The position numbers and the translations under genes were made by a program. The notes below the pieces were generated by a model. It was not told the DNA's origin, did not search any database, and was given only the letters and a program-made list of their open reading frames with translations. This document shows, one piece after another, positions 8,605 through 17,964 of a stretch of DNA of 64,000 nucleotides. Origin of the DNA: UBA3064 sp023258775 (lineage in GTDB: Bacteria > Pseudomonadota > Gammaproteobacteria > Burkholderiales > Burkholderiaceae_E); the NCBI GenBank assembly GCA_044355655.1, contig JBIKXS010000014.1:13002-77001 (forward strand), read 5' to 3'. The first letter of the stretch is position 1, and every line of letters starts with the position of its first letter.

Positions 8605-9031
8605 CCGATGTTCATCGCCATAATATTCTTGTTGTTGTAATTTTTGGTGTTATTCCCAAGGCTGAAGCATACCGAATTCTACCCACAAGATTCAAGTAAA
8701 GATTGAGCGTTTCGTAGGAATACCAAAGCCATGGGTCGAGCGGTGGATCAGAAAAACGCTCGACCACAAAAACCGAAGATCGATCTCCAAATCATCACGA
8801 TCTATTCGGTAAAGAAAACCGGAGAACATAGCTTTGCATCAATTAAAGCAGCAAGTCCGTTCGTCAGGAAACGGGCAGCCGACCAATGGCACGCCAGGCA
8901 AGGGCATTTACCCTGTGGATGAGTTGACCGAAGAGGCATTAGCACAGCATGATTACTGGCTAGAATAAAGAACTGAGACAAACCTAAGACTCATACAAGT
9001 GATGAGTCGGCAAACCCAAGGAGAGGTAGGG
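8605..9031 (+). other. intergenic stretch with a possible gene remnant
   Basis: No complete gene is visible here. Between about 8832 and 8968 one plus-strand frame without an ATG reads LHQLKQQVRSSGNG, then GTPGKGIYPVDELTEEALA and HDYWLE before a stop. Its composition is protein-like, so it may be the decayed C-terminus of a gene I do not recognise. The last bases (9019-9030) hold the AAGGAGAGG ribosome-binding site of the following ABC receptor gene. Confidence 0.3.
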
Positions 9032-10336
9032 ATGAATAAGCAAAACAAACGTCGCCATTTTTTGGAAATGGCTGGCACGACAGGTATGGCGGGGATTCTT
9101 GCATCGCATCAGGCACCGGCGTTCGCTCAGGGCACTAACCTGCATTGGCTGCGCTGGAATGATTTTGTACCCGCCTGTGATCAGTTGTTTCGGCAAAGCA
9201 TCATCCCCGATGCAGAAAAAGCGCTCGGCGTGAAGATTCGTTATGAGACAGTTAACGGTAATGATCTTCAGCCTCGCATCACTTCGGGCATCCAGTCTGG
9301 CGCCGGCCCCGACTTGATGATGCTTTTCAATAATCATCCGCATCTTTATCGTGCAAGTCTGGCTGATGTCTCTGACGTTGCCGAGGAAATCGCTAAGGCC
9401 CAGGGCAGCTGGTACAAGGTAGCGTCTGCAAATTGTTCGTCGGGTGGCAGATTTTTCTCGGTCCCCATGGCCCTGATTGGCGCAATGAATGCCTATCGCA
9501 AGTCCTGGTTCGCTGAGGTGGGTTACAGCAGCTTTCCTAAAACTTGGGATCAGTATCGGGATGCGGGTAAAAAACTGAAAGCCAAGGGCTATCCTATTGG
9601 CCAGTCGTTTGGACAATCCTTTGGCGACCCACCAACATTTGCTTACCCATTGTTATGGTCCTTCGGTGGTGCCGAGCTAGACAGTCGCGGCGCTGTCGTC
9701 ATCAACTCCAAAGAGACGGTTGAAGCGGTTCGTTGGATGACTGCAGCCTGGAAAGACGCCTTCGATGAGGGTGGTCTAGCTTGGGACGATGCATCAAATA
9801 ACCGAGCGTTTTTAGCCGGTACCGTTTGTTCAACGCTTAACGGTGCATCGATCTACATTGAATCCCTGAGAAAACCTGATGCTTATAAACAAGCTAACGG
9901 TGCCCCACTCAAGGATGATATTGCACACGCACCGCTTCCCGCCGGCCCCAAGGGTCAATTCGGTTTTCATACCTTTACGTCCCACGTCATTCCCTCGTAC
10001 TCAAAAAACGTCAAGGCAACAAAGGATTTAGTACGTTTCATCATGAAAGCAGAAAACTACGGTCGCTGGTTTGAGACTGGTCAGGGTTTTTATACCCCAG
10101 GTACGCCGAGCTGGGAAACTCATGCGCTATGGAAGAAGGACCCAGTCATGGCGCCTTTCGCGGTCGCTGGTCAGCAAGGCCTCACGCCTGGCTACCCGGG
10201 CGAGCCCAACGCCAAGGCCGCAGAGGTTCTAACCAAATACCTCATCGGCAACATGTTCGCTTCCGCAATTAAGGGGCAAAAGGCTGAAGAAGCAGTGGCA
10301 GCCTGCGATGCGCAATTGAAGAAAATATACGTTTGA
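9032..10336 (+). CDS. ABC transporter extracellular solute-binding protein (sugar/polyol type)
   Basis: The 434-residue protein starts at an ATG with AAGGAGAGG just upstream; a longer frame from 8999 has no such site. A signal peptide with a Tat-like KRR start (MNKQNKRRHFLEMAGTTGM) ends near PAFAQG. The mature part has family 1 solute-binding features, including YNGND-like hinge segments, FFSVPMALIGAMNAYRKSWF and the domain crossover around TFTSHVIPSYSKN. It would deliver a sugar, polyol or glycerophosphodiester-like ligand to the two permeases encoded next. Substrate assignment is not possible from sequence. Confidence 0.9.
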   Translation: MNKQNKRRHFLEMAGTTGMAGILASHQAPAFAQGTNLHWLRWNDFVPACDQLFRQSIIPDAEKALGVKIRYETVNGNDLQPRITSGIQSGAGPDLMMLFNNHPHLYRASLADVSDVAEEIAKAQGSWYKVASANCSSGGRFFSVPMALIGAMNAYRKSWFAEVGYSSFPKTWDQYRDAGKKLKAKGYPIGQSFGQSFGDPPTFAYPLLWSFGGAELDSRGAVVINSKETVEAVRWMTAAWKDAFDEGGLAWDDASNNRAFLAGTVCSTLNGASIYIESLRKPDAYKQANGAPLKDDIAHAPLPAGPKGQFGFHTFTSHVIPSYSKNVKATKDLVRFIMKAENYGRWFETGQGFYTPGTPSWETHALWKKDPVMAPFAVAGQQGLTPGYPGEPNAKAAEVLTKYLIGNMFASAIKGQKAEEAVAACDAQLKKIYV

Positions 10337-10375
10337 CGCTAATTCGCGCCGCATCGATGCTTGATCGCCGGCAGG

Positions 10376-10395
10376 TTGGGGTTAACAAACCCCGC
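10376..10395 (+). promoter_or_regulatory. small hairpin between ABC receptor and permease genes
   Basis: GGGGTT and AACCCC form a perfect six-base-pair stem around an AACA loop, 40 bases after the receptor gene stop. No U-tract follows. Hairpins at this place in importer operons often stabilise or partly attenuate the message so that receptor exceeds permease. That role is inference here. Confidence 0.4.
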
Positions 10396-10397
10396 CT

Positions 10398-11333
10398 GTG
10401 GCGCCCCATGTGATTGAGATGAGTTCAATAACAAAAATTAGACCCCAAGTTCGTTGGCGACCCCTTGAAAATGAGGGCAATCTTGCGTTTTTGCTCTTGT
10501 TGCCCACGATGGTATTGCTTGGTCTGTTCATTGCATACCCATTTATACGGGGTTTACTGTTATCGGTGACCGATACGCGGGTTGGTGTTGAGGGCCCCTT
10601 TGTTGGATTACAGAATTTTGAGCGACTTATTAGTGACCCGATTTTCCATCTGGTTGTTTGGAATACCTGCTGGTACACCTTTGTTACTACAATTTTCAAG
10701 CTTGGTTTAGGGCTTTGGCTTGCACTTTTACTCAATCGATCATTCCGCTTTAAGGCCTTCACCCGGGCATTCATTCTTTTGCCCTTCATTATTCCTACAG
10801 TCTTGTCCACCTTCGCCTGGAAGTGGATGTTTGATCCCACATTCAGCGTTTTGAACTGGATCCTGTATAAACTTGGCTTCATCAGCTCGGCGGTGAATTG
10901 GCTCGGCGACCCTGAACTCGCGATGTTCTCCATCATCGTTGTCAATATCTGGCGGGGCGTTCCCTTTTTCGCAATTTCCTTGCTAGCCGGCCTCCAGACC
11001 ATCAGTCCCGATCTCAATGAAGCGGCCGCGATCGACGGCGCGCCACCCTTAAAGCGCTTTTGGTACATCACCTGGCCACTGCTTCTACCAGTGACCATGG
11101 TGGTTGTTCTTTTCTCGGTGATTCAAACCTTTGCAGACTTCCAGATTGTGTATGTACTCACTGGCGGTGGACCAGCCAATGCGACCCACTTATTCTCGAC
11201 CTACGCCTATCAACTTGGTGTTGGCACAGGTCTATTAAGCCAGGGTGCGGCCGTATCGCTTGCCATGTTTCCGATCCTGATGCTGATCGTTGTTGGACAA
11301 CTTTTGTATATCCGAAGAGTCGAGGTGCGCTGA
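10398..11333 (+). CDS. ABC transporter permease (UgpA/MalF type)
   Basis: This inner-membrane protein of up to 311 residues has six hydrophobic segments. It carries the EAA coupling loop NEAAAIDGAPPLKRFWYITWPLL, which contacts the ATPase. The frame opens at a GTG; an in-frame ATG at 10419 is an equally possible start, and neither has a strong ribosome-binding site. It follows the receptor gene and overlaps the second permease by one base in a TGATG junction, as expected for an importer operon. Confidence 0.9.
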   Translation: MAPHVIEMSSITKIRPQVRWRPLENEGNLAFLLLLPTMVLLGLFIAYPFIRGLLLSVTDTRVGVEGPFVGLQNFERLISDPIFHLVVWNTCWYTFVTTIFKLGLGLWLALLLNRSFRFKAFTRAFILLPFIIPTVLSTFAWKWMFDPTFSVLNWILYKLGFISSAVNWLGDPELAMFSIIVVNIWRGVPFFAISLLAGLQTISPDLNEAAAIDGAPPLKRFWYITWPLLLPVTMVVVLFSVIQTFADFQIVYVLTGGGPANATHLFSTYAYQLGVGTGLLSQGAAVSLAMFPILMLIVVGQLLYIRRVEVR

Positions 11334-12184
11334 TGATCGAGGGTGCAGCCTGGCGACGTTGGGTGTTCTTTCGCATTCCCCTGGCAGGTTTTCTGATTTT
11401 CCTGCTCTTCCCGTTTTACTGGATGATCATTACAACCTTCCGACCAGACTCGGAACTATATCGACCCTGGCGAGCAGCAAACTATGCTCCATTTTGGACC
11501 TGGGAACCCACGCTAACCCATGTCAAATATTTGTTCAATGAAACAGTCTTCACAACTTGGCTATGGAATACGATGTTCATTGCCAGTGCGTCGACGATTA
11601 TTTCGCTGATTTGTGGTGTGTTTGCCGGCTATGCTTTGTCGCGTCTTAATTTCCGATTTGCGGGGTCGCTGGGCAGTGCAATTTTCATCACCTATCTTGT
11701 ACCCCAGACATTGCTGTTCATACCGTTGTCCGAAATCATTCGCGCCTATAAGCTCGGTGACACGCCCTGGTCTTTAATTCTTACTTATCCAACCTTCTTA
11801 ATTCCCTTTTGCACCTGGCTGATGATGGGCTACTTTAAGGCAATACCAAAAGAGCTCGAGGAATGTGCCCGCATTGATGGCGCATCAAGATGGAAGGCGA
11901 TGGTTTACATCGTCTTGCCGGTAGCGGTTCCAGGAATCTTATCGGCAGGCATATTCGCTTTCACGCTTTCATGGAACGAGTTCATTTACGCATTGGTGTT
12001 TTTATCAAGTCCGGAACAAAAGACCGTACCTGTTGGTGTGGTGTCTGAACTGATTCGAGGTGATGTCTTCTTTTGGGGACCGTTGATGGCTGGCGCTTTG
12101 CTTGGGTCGATCCCGGTTGCCATCGCTTATTCATTTTTTGTCGAGCACTATGTATCTGGTTTAACTGGGTCGGTGAAAGGATAA
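11333..12184 (+). CDS. ABC transporter permease (UgpE/MalG type)
   Basis: The 283-residue protein has six membrane segments and the EAA loop ECARIDGASRWKAMVYIVLPV. The frame is open further upstream, but that part lies inside the preceding permease gene in another frame. The true start is the ATG of the TGATG overlap, giving MIEGAAWRRWVFFRIPLAG. It forms the heterodimeric membrane channel with the preceding gene product. Confidence 0.92.
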   Translation: MIEGAAWRRWVFFRIPLAGFLIFLLFPFYWMIITTFRPDSELYRPWRAANYAPFWTWEPTLTHVKYLFNETVFTTWLWNTMFIASASTIISLICGVFAGYALSRLNFRFAGSLGSAIFITYLVPQTLLFIPLSEIIRAYKLGDTPWSLILTYPTFLIPFCTWLMMGYFKAIPKELEECARIDGASRWKAMVYIVLPVAVPGILSAGIFAFTLSWNEFIYALVFLSSPEQKTVPVGVVSELIRGDVFFWGPLMAGALLGSIPVAIAYSFFVEHYVSGLTGSVKG

Positions 12185-12191
12185 ACAGCAC

Positions 12192-13286
12192 ATGTCAAGC
12201 GTGAGCATTCGCGATGTACATAAACATTATGATGATTTTCACGCAGTCAAGGGTGTCAGTCTTGAAATCAACGATCATGAATTTGTTGTCCTCGTTGGCC
12301 CCTCAGGATGCGGAAAGACGACCACGCTTCGCATGGTCGCAGGCCTGGAGAGCATCACCACAGGCGAGATTGCCATCGGTGATCTTGTGGTCAACGATTT
12401 GCCACCGATGGATCGTGACATTGCCATGGTCTTTCAGAACTATGCGCTTTATCCACATATGAGCGTCTTCGATAACATGGCCTTTGGACTTCGCATGCGC
12501 AAGTTCCCGGCTGCCGAAGTTGACCGCAGGGTGAAAGATGCTGCAGGCATTCTTGGTATTCACGATCATTTACATCGCAAGCCGCGCCAACTCTCAGGTG
12601 GTCAGCGCCAGCGGGTTGCCCTGGGTCGTGCCATTGTTCGCAACCCGCAAGTGTTCTTGTTTGATGAACCCTTATCAAATCTGGATGCGAAGCTAAGGGT
12701 ACAAATGCGTGTTGAATTAAAAAAACTCCACGCTCGGCTGGAAACCACTTCAATATACGTCACCCATGACCAGGTTGAGGCGATGACGCTTGGGGACCGC
12801 GTTGTTGTGATGCGAGACGGGTTGATTCAGCAGGTTGGAGAACCTTTTAGTTTGTACAGTCAACCTGCCAACAAATATGTTGCAGGCTTTATTGGCTCGC
12901 CAGCAATGAACTTTGCCAAAGCGCAGATTATTTACAGCGATGACAGAGCGATAGCAAAACACGAAGGCTTTAATATCGATGTGCCTAAGGCACTAGTGTC
13001 GGCACTTAGGCCTTATAACAATCAGTCAGTATGGCTTGGCATTCGCCCCGAAGATTTGAGAACGGCGCAACCTGATGACCCCGAGGGTGTTTGCCTGATC
13101 ACGAGCGTTGAAGTTGCTGAGCAACTTGGATCCGAGATACTGCTTGATGTACGCTGCGGCGATGCAGCTTTGGTTGCAAGTGTCGAGCCGACCTTAAAAG
13201 TAAGGCCGGGAGATCAGGTCAAACTTGCACTTAACCCAGAAAAGCTACATTTTTTTGATGTAACGAGCGAGCAGTCTATTCGCTAG
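12192..13286 (+). CDS. ABC transporter ATP-binding protein (UgpC/MalK type)
   Basis: The 364-residue ATPase has Walker A GPSGCGKTT, the Q-loop in MVFQNYALYPHM, the signature LSGGQRQRVALGRA, Walker B VFLFDEPLSNLDAK and the switch histidine in YVTHDQVEAM. After about residue 240 comes the C-terminal TOBE/MOP-like regulatory domain of the CUT1 importer class, including WLGIRPEDL. It completes a receptor-permease-permease-ATPase operon. Its end overlaps the convergent Bug gene by four bases. Confidence 0.95.
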   Translation: MSSVSIRDVHKHYDDFHAVKGVSLEINDHEFVVLVGPSGCGKTTTLRMVAGLESITTGEIAIGDLVVNDLPPMDRDIAMVFQNYALYPHMSVFDNMAFGLRMRKFPAAEVDRRVKDAAGILGIHDHLHRKPRQLSGGQRQRVALGRAIVRNPQVFLFDEPLSNLDAKLRVQMRVELKKLHARLETTSIYVTHDQVEAMTLGDRVVVMRDGLIQQVGEPFSLYSQPANKYVAGFIGSPAMNFAKAQIIYSDDRAIAKHEGFNIDVPKALVSALRPYNNQSVWLGIRPEDLRTAQPDDPEGVCLITSVEVAEQLGSEILLDVRCGDAALVASVEPTLKVRPGDQVKLALNPEKLHFFDVTSEQSIR

Positions 13287-14269
13287 GTCTCATCGAGTTG
13301 GATATTGCGTTCTCGTGCAACCCGCTGCCAGCGCGCAATGTCGTTCCTGATAAAACGCGCATAGTCTGCAGCGCTCATCGGCATGGGTTCAAGCGCCTCA
13401 ACCATAAACTTGCGCTTCACCTCATCTAAGGCAATCACTTTATTAATTTCTGCGTTTAAGCGAATCACAAGCTCTGATGGCATGCGCGCTGGACCAGAAA
13501 GTCCATACCACTGAACACCATCGAACCCGGCAAAGCCCAACTCCTCGAGCGTTGGGACCGAGGGTAGCGTTGAATGTCTTTGTTTACCGGTGACAGCAAT
13601 TGCTTTGATCCGTCCCGCCCGAAGATGCGGCAAAGCTGCAGCAAGCCCCGGCATCATGCACTGGACCTGATTCCCGATGGTGTCGGTGAGTGCGGGTCCG
13701 ATACCTCGATAGGGTACATGGGCGATATTAAAACCGGCGGCCAATTTGAGTTGCTCCATCGCGAGATGTGTGAGGGTTCCAGTGCCGGAAGAGCCATAGC
13801 TCCAGGTTGAACCATTTTTCTTGGCCAATTCGAGGAAGCGAATCAAATCGCTCGCGACCACCTGGGAGGAGACCACAAGCACGTTTGGTGTTCCAGCGAT
13901 CATAGCGATATGGATATAATCCTCGATTGCATCGTAGGGCAGCTTTCTCACCGCAGGATTGGTGCCATGGGTTCCAACGTAGGACAAAAACAAATGGTAG
14001 CCATCAGCAGGCGCCTTTTTCGCTGCCATCGATCCAACAATCCCGCCTCCACCTGCCAGATTCTCGACCACGAAGGCCTGCCCAAAGACTTTTGATAGCT
14101 GCTCGGCCATCGTTCTTGCAACGAGATCAACACCCCCACCGGGCTGGACTGGAGCGATAATCTTTACTGGACGATTTGGGTAAGCGCCCTGCGCGAAAAC
14201 CGGATGTTGAGAGGCGTCACTAGCAATCCAGGAAGCACCTGTCATCAATATAAATTTTCGTCGCTTCAT
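13283..14269 (-). CDS. Bug family periplasmic substrate-binding receptor
   Basis: The 328-residue protein has a signal peptide (MKRRKFILMTGASWIASDA, cleavage near VFAQG). The Bug signatures follow: YPNRPVKIIAPVQPGGGVD, VVENLAGGGGIVG, APADGYHLF and AHVPYRGIGPALTD. It is the last gene of the minus-strand series PhyH, aminotransferase, TAXI receptor, TRAP permease, Bug, 56 bases after the permease gene. Two different kinds of receptor in one transcription unit is notable. Ligand unknown. Confidence 0.92.
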   Translation of the reverse strand: MKRRKFILMTGASWIASDASQHPVFAQGAYPNRPVKIIAPVQPGGGVDLVARTMAEQLSKVFGQAFVVENLAGGGGIVGSMAAKKAPADGYHLFLSYVGTHGTNPAVRKLPYDAIEDYIHIAMIAGTPNVLVVSSQVVASDLIRFLELAKKNGSTWSYGSSGTGTLTHLAMEQLKLAAGFNIAHVPYRGIGPALTDTIGNQVQCMMPGLAAALPHLRAGRIKAIAVTGKQRHSTLPSVPTLEELGFAGFDGVQWYGLSGPARMPSELVIRLNAEINKVIALDEVKRKFMVEALEPMPMSAADYARFIRNDIARWQRVARERNIQLDET

Positions 14270-14325
14270 TGCTTAAATTCCTTTACCCGATCGATTGGGT
14301 GTTGGTCCAACAACGGACATCTCAC

Positions 14326-16890
14326 TCAAGTGCGTTGCATTCGAAAGCCTTGGGTGAACCAGACAATCAAGATGAGGATACAAGCGGGCAGATAAAACCA
14401 ATGAGGCGTTGGACGCTCTGCTGGAACCATGATTGAAACAACCTCCCATCCCTGCTCGAATCCTGCCTTTTGAGCCTGGGATCCGAATCGGACAGCGCTA
14501 ATCTGGCTTTGTCCCCCTAGCGACATGAGTTGTATTCCCGCGCTTGAAAGTCGTTTGCGTCCATCTTCAGTACCTACCCCAAGATTTAAAGCAAGCGTTT
14601 TTGTAATGTCCGCACCCTCAAGATTCATCCCCCGAATGACAAAGACCAAGCGAGAATCGTCGCTGGCGTGTTGCACGACTTCATAAACGCTTGAGACCTC
14701 TCGCTCAACGAGAGGTGGCTTGAGTTGATTCATGATTAAGTCTGGACGAAATAAAAGAATAACAGCCACACTTAAGAGTAAGTTTTCCCACAAGCGATTC
14801 TTAACGCGAAACCAGTTCATGCTAATGGCGCCAAAGACAAGCATCGCGAGGCTACATGCAGCGACAACGCGTATTAACTCCCACGCATCGTTAACATCGA
14901 TCAATAGAAGTTGTGGATTGAAGATCCAGATGAAAGGCAGTATGACGGTGCGCAACGCATAGCGTGCGCCTTGCATACCGGTCTTGATAGCATCCTCACC
15001 GGAAATCGCTGCGGCGGCGAAGGTCGCTAACCCAACGGGAGGCGTTATATCGCCCATAATACCGTAATAAAAAACAAATAAGTGCACGGCGATTAAGGGA
15101 ATCACTAGACCACTTTGCGCGCCAAGCTCGACCACAACAGGAGCCATCAAGGTCGCTACCAACACATAATTTGCTGTTGTGGGCACACCAAGCCCGAGCA
15201 CGAGACAGACAAATGCTATAAACAATAGCATTATCAAAACATTCCCCTGAGCGACCGCTTCAACAAAGTCGGTCATTCGCAAACCTAAGCCGGTAAGCGT
15301 TATGCCACCTACAATAATGCCTGCAGTAGCCGTTGCAATACCGATACCCACCATGTTTCTGGCGCCATCATGAAAGCCACCAACAAGGTCATGCAAGCCC
15401 TCTCGCCACGTTGGCAGCATAGGTTCTTTTCTAATCAAAGCCATACAGGGCTTTTGAGTGATCATTAAAGTTATAAGTACAACAACAGCCCAGAAGGCCG
15501 ATAGCGAGGGCGAAAGCTCTTCAATCATCAGACACCAAATCAAAGTGCCTATTGGGAGCAAATAATGAAGCCCAGCTTTTACCGTCGTCCAAGTGTCGAG
15601 TACTTGTGGATTATCAATATCGATATCCTGAGGCAAGGCTTGCGATCTCGCCGCTTGGTTTATCGCCATCAAATAGATCAGCAGCATAAACAATGCTGCT
15701 CCCCAAATCGCGAAATGTCCAAGTAAGTATTTTATAAACGCTAAAGCGTAATAAAGTATTGCAATTAGAATCACCGAACCCGAGACCCCGATGCCAACGC
15801 GAATCCACCGCTGATATCGCGGCCGATATTCCCTTTTGACGATCGGCTGCATGCCCAGCTTCAAAGCCTCAAGATGAACAATGTAGAACAATCCGAGATA
15901 GGACAATATTGCCGGCAAAAGAGCGTGTTTAACGATCTCAGCGTAAGGGATGCCAACGTACTCAACCATTAAAAAGGCGGCGGCTCCCATCACCGGCGGC
16001 ATGATTTGTCCGTTCACCGAACTCATCGTTTCTATGGCACCTGCTTTTACACCGCCATATCCTGCCCTTTTCATCAAGGGGATGGTGAAAATCCCCCCAG
16101 AGACTACATTCGAAACGGAAGACCCTGAGATCATGCCGTTGAGTGCAGACGAAATCACCGCGACCTTTGCAGGTCCTCCACGAAGATGGCCAAGAGCAGC
16201 GAAACTTACTTGCATCATGTAATTGCCACCGCCTGCGCGATCCAGCAGTGCACCGAACAGGACATAGATAAAAATAGCACTCGTCGACACCCCAAGTGCG
16301 ATGCCATATACCCCTTCGGTGGTTAACCACATATGGGAGATCAAGCGATTGAGTGAGGCTCCTTTATGTTGTAAGACCTCAGGCATCCAGGGACCTGCCA
16401 TTGCGTAAGCGATAAAGAGCAGTGCCAGTAAGGCCATCGGTAAACCCACTGCCCGCCGGGTTGCTTCGAGCAATAGCAAAAGTCCAAGACTTGCCGTTAA
16501 CACATCAAAGCCTGTCGGCTGTCCGGGTCGGGTTGCGAGTTCGCTATAAAAGATCAGCAAATATACGCCTGCAAAACATGCCAGGATCGCAAAGAGCCAG
16601 TCAAACCATGGAACACGATCCGTCTGCGAGCGGCTTGAGAACGGCCAAAGCAAGAACCCGAGAAAAAGCGCAAAGCCCAAGTGAATCGAACGCGCCTCCG
16701 TATCGTTTAGCACGCCAAAGCCGAGCGCAAAAGGCAGTGGCGATGCGTACCAAAACTGAAACATTGCCCAAAGAAGGCAGATCAGCATGACAAATCGCCT
16801 GACAGCTGCAGAAGGATTTCTGCCGCCAGTATCAGCTTCGGCAACAAGGCGTTGCAAAGCCTCGGGCGCTTTCTCGATATCTGAAGCCAT
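14326..16890 (-). CDS. TRAP transporter fused permease (DctQ-DctM fusion, TAXI type)
   Basis: The 854-residue membrane protein has the architecture of fused 4TM/12TM TRAP permeases that work with TAXI receptors. An N-terminal four-helix part (about residues 30-170) is followed by a DctM domain. That domain carries SGSSVSNVVSGGIFTIPLMKRAGYGG, MPPVMGAAAFLMVEYVG and the repeat VLGLGVPTTANYVLVATLMAPV with GDITPPVGLATFAAAAISG. A long C-terminal extension after about residue 690 includes a soluble part and a last membrane helix. The TAXI receptor gene lies immediately upstream (80-base gap). Confidence 0.93.
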   Translation of the reverse strand: MASDIEKAPEALQRLVAEADTGGRNPSAAVRRFVMLICLLWAMFQFWYASPLPFALGFGVLNDTEARSIHLGFALFLGFLLWPFSSRSQTDRVPWFDWLFAILACFAGVYLLIFYSELATRPGQPTGFDVLTASLGLLLLLEATRRAVGLPMALLALLFIAYAMAGPWMPEVLQHKGASLNRLISHMWLTTEGVYGIALGVSTSAIFIYVLFGALLDRAGGGNYMMQVSFAALGHLRGGPAKVAVISSALNGMISGSSVSNVVSGGIFTIPLMKRAGYGGVKAGAIETMSSVNGQIMPPVMGAAAFLMVEYVGIPYAEIVKHALLPAILSYLGLFYIVHLEALKLGMQPIVKREYRPRYQRWIRVGIGVSGSVILIAILYYALAFIKYLLGHFAIWGAALFMLLIYLMAINQAARSQALPQDIDIDNPQVLDTWTTVKAGLHYLLPIGTLIWCLMIEELSPSLSAFWAVVVLITLMITQKPCMALIRKEPMLPTWREGLHDLVGGFHDGARNMVGIGIATATAGIIVGGITLTGLGLRMTDFVEAVAQGNVLIMLLFIAFVCLVLGLGVPTTANYVLVATLMAPVVVELGAQSGLVIPLIAVHLFVFYYGIMGDITPPVGLATFAAAAISGEDAIKTGMQGARYALRTVILPFIWIFNPQLLLIDVNDAWELIRVVAACSLAMLVFGAISMNWFRVKNRLWENLLLSVAVILLFRPDLIMNQLKPPLVEREVSSVYEVVQHASDDSRLVFVIRGMNLEGADITKTLALNLGVGTEDGRKRLSSAGIQLMSLGGQSQISAVRFGSQAQKAGFEQGWEVVSIMVPAERPTPHWFYLPACILILIVWFTQGFRMQRT

Positions 16891-16970
16891 CAGCGTCTCA
16901 TAACCTGGTACCTGATAAACGAAAAGGGCGAAGCAATCTTCGCCCTATCAGCATGTAAAGCAAGCGCTTC

Positions 16971-17951
16971 TTACTTGGCCCAGCCCTTCTCCTTGTAGTA
17001 ACGCAACGCACCTTCGTGCAAGGGGGCAGACAGGCCATCCTTGATCATCTGTTCGGGCTTCAGATGTGCCAGCGCTGGATGGAGCTTTTTAAACTCATCG
17101 AAATTATCGAACACCGCCTTCACCACCTGATAAACGGTGTCGGCTGGTGTTTTGGCCGAGACGACAACGGTAGCCAATACGCCGTAAGTCTGGGCGCCGT
17201 CGGGATTGTTTGGGTACAAGCCACCCGGAATGCTGGCTTTGGCATAGTACGGTTTTGAGGCCAAGAGTTTATCGACTGCAGGGCCTGTAACCGATACCAG
17301 CTTAGCGCCACAAGTTGTCGTTGGATCCTGAATATTGGCACTCGGGTGACCAACACCATAGAAAAAGCCATCAATCTTGCCGTCACAAAGGGCCGGACCG
17401 TGCTCATCAGCTTTGAGTTCGGCAGCAAGTGAAAAATCAGTCAGCTTCCAACCCATGGCAAGCAGCAACTCTTCCATGGAAGCTCTCGTACCAGAACCAG
17501 GGTTACCCACATTGAACCGCTTCCCTTTTAAGTCTTGCAGCGTTTTCGCATTGAGCTCCTTGCGCGCGAGAACTGTGAAAGGCTCAGGGTGTACAGAAAA
17601 AACAGCGCGTAGATCAGCATAGGCGCCAGCACTCTTGAACTGAACATCGCCTTTAAATGCGTTGTACTGAACATCTGACTGGGTAAAGCCCAAGTCAAGC
17701 TCGCCAGCTTTAATCGTGTTGACATTGAAGACCGATCCTCCGGTCGATTCCACAGAACAGCGGATGTTGTGCTTTGCCCTGTCCTTGTTGACCAGTCGAC
17801 ATATTGCCCCCCCAGCTGCGTAGTAAACACCGGTCACGCCACCTGTCCCGATCGTTACGAATTTTTGCTGAGCAAGACTCACCGAGCCAAACATTGCGGC
17901 TGACAGTCCGATCACTGAGGCTGCAGCAAAAGTAAGTGACTTTTTAATCAT
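16971..17951 (-). CDS. TAXI family TRAP transporter solute-binding subunit
   Basis: The 326-residue protein begins MIKKSLTFAAASVIGLSAAM, a clear signal peptide ending near SLAQQ. The TAXI pattern follows: FVTIGTGGVTGVYYAAGGAICRLVN, VESTGGSVFNVNTIKAGELDLGFTQSD and FNVGNPGSGTR. The open frame extends far upstream to 18326, but that part overlaps the aminotransferase gene. The ATG at 17951, with AAGGAAC upstream and 13 bases after the aminotransferase stop, is the sensible start. Family members bind glutamate-like or other small carboxylates; the ligand here is unknown. Confidence 0.92.
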   Translation of the reverse strand: MIKKSLTFAAASVIGLSAAMFGSVSLAQQKFVTIGTGGVTGVYYAAGGAICRLVNKDRAKHNIRCSVESTGGSVFNVNTIKAGELDLGFTQSDVQYNAFKGDVQFKSAGAYADLRAVFSVHPEPFTVLARKELNAKTLQDLKGKRFNVGNPGSGTRASMEELLLAMGWKLTDFSLAAELKADEHGPALCDGKIDGFFYGVGHPSANIQDPTTTCGAKLVSVTGPAVDKLLASKPYYAKASIPGGLYPNNPDGAQTYGVLATVVVSAKTPADTVYQVVKAVFDNFDEFKKLHPALAHLKPEQMIKDGLSAPLHEGALRYYKEKGWAK

Positions 17952-17964
17952 GTCCAATAGTTCC

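Noticed and set aside
8984..9616. 210-codon minus-strand open frame
   Set aside because: It is a shadow of the ABC solute-binding protein gene; the plus-strand frame has the signal peptide and family motifs.
10382..11098. 238-codon minus-strand open frame
   Set aside because: It is antisense to a clear ABC permease gene and its translation is not protein-like for any family.
11060..11332. N-terminal extension of the second ABC permease
   Set aside because: The extension lies inside the first permease gene in another frame and is rich in Cys, His and Arg without membrane character. The TGATG overlap gives the natural start.
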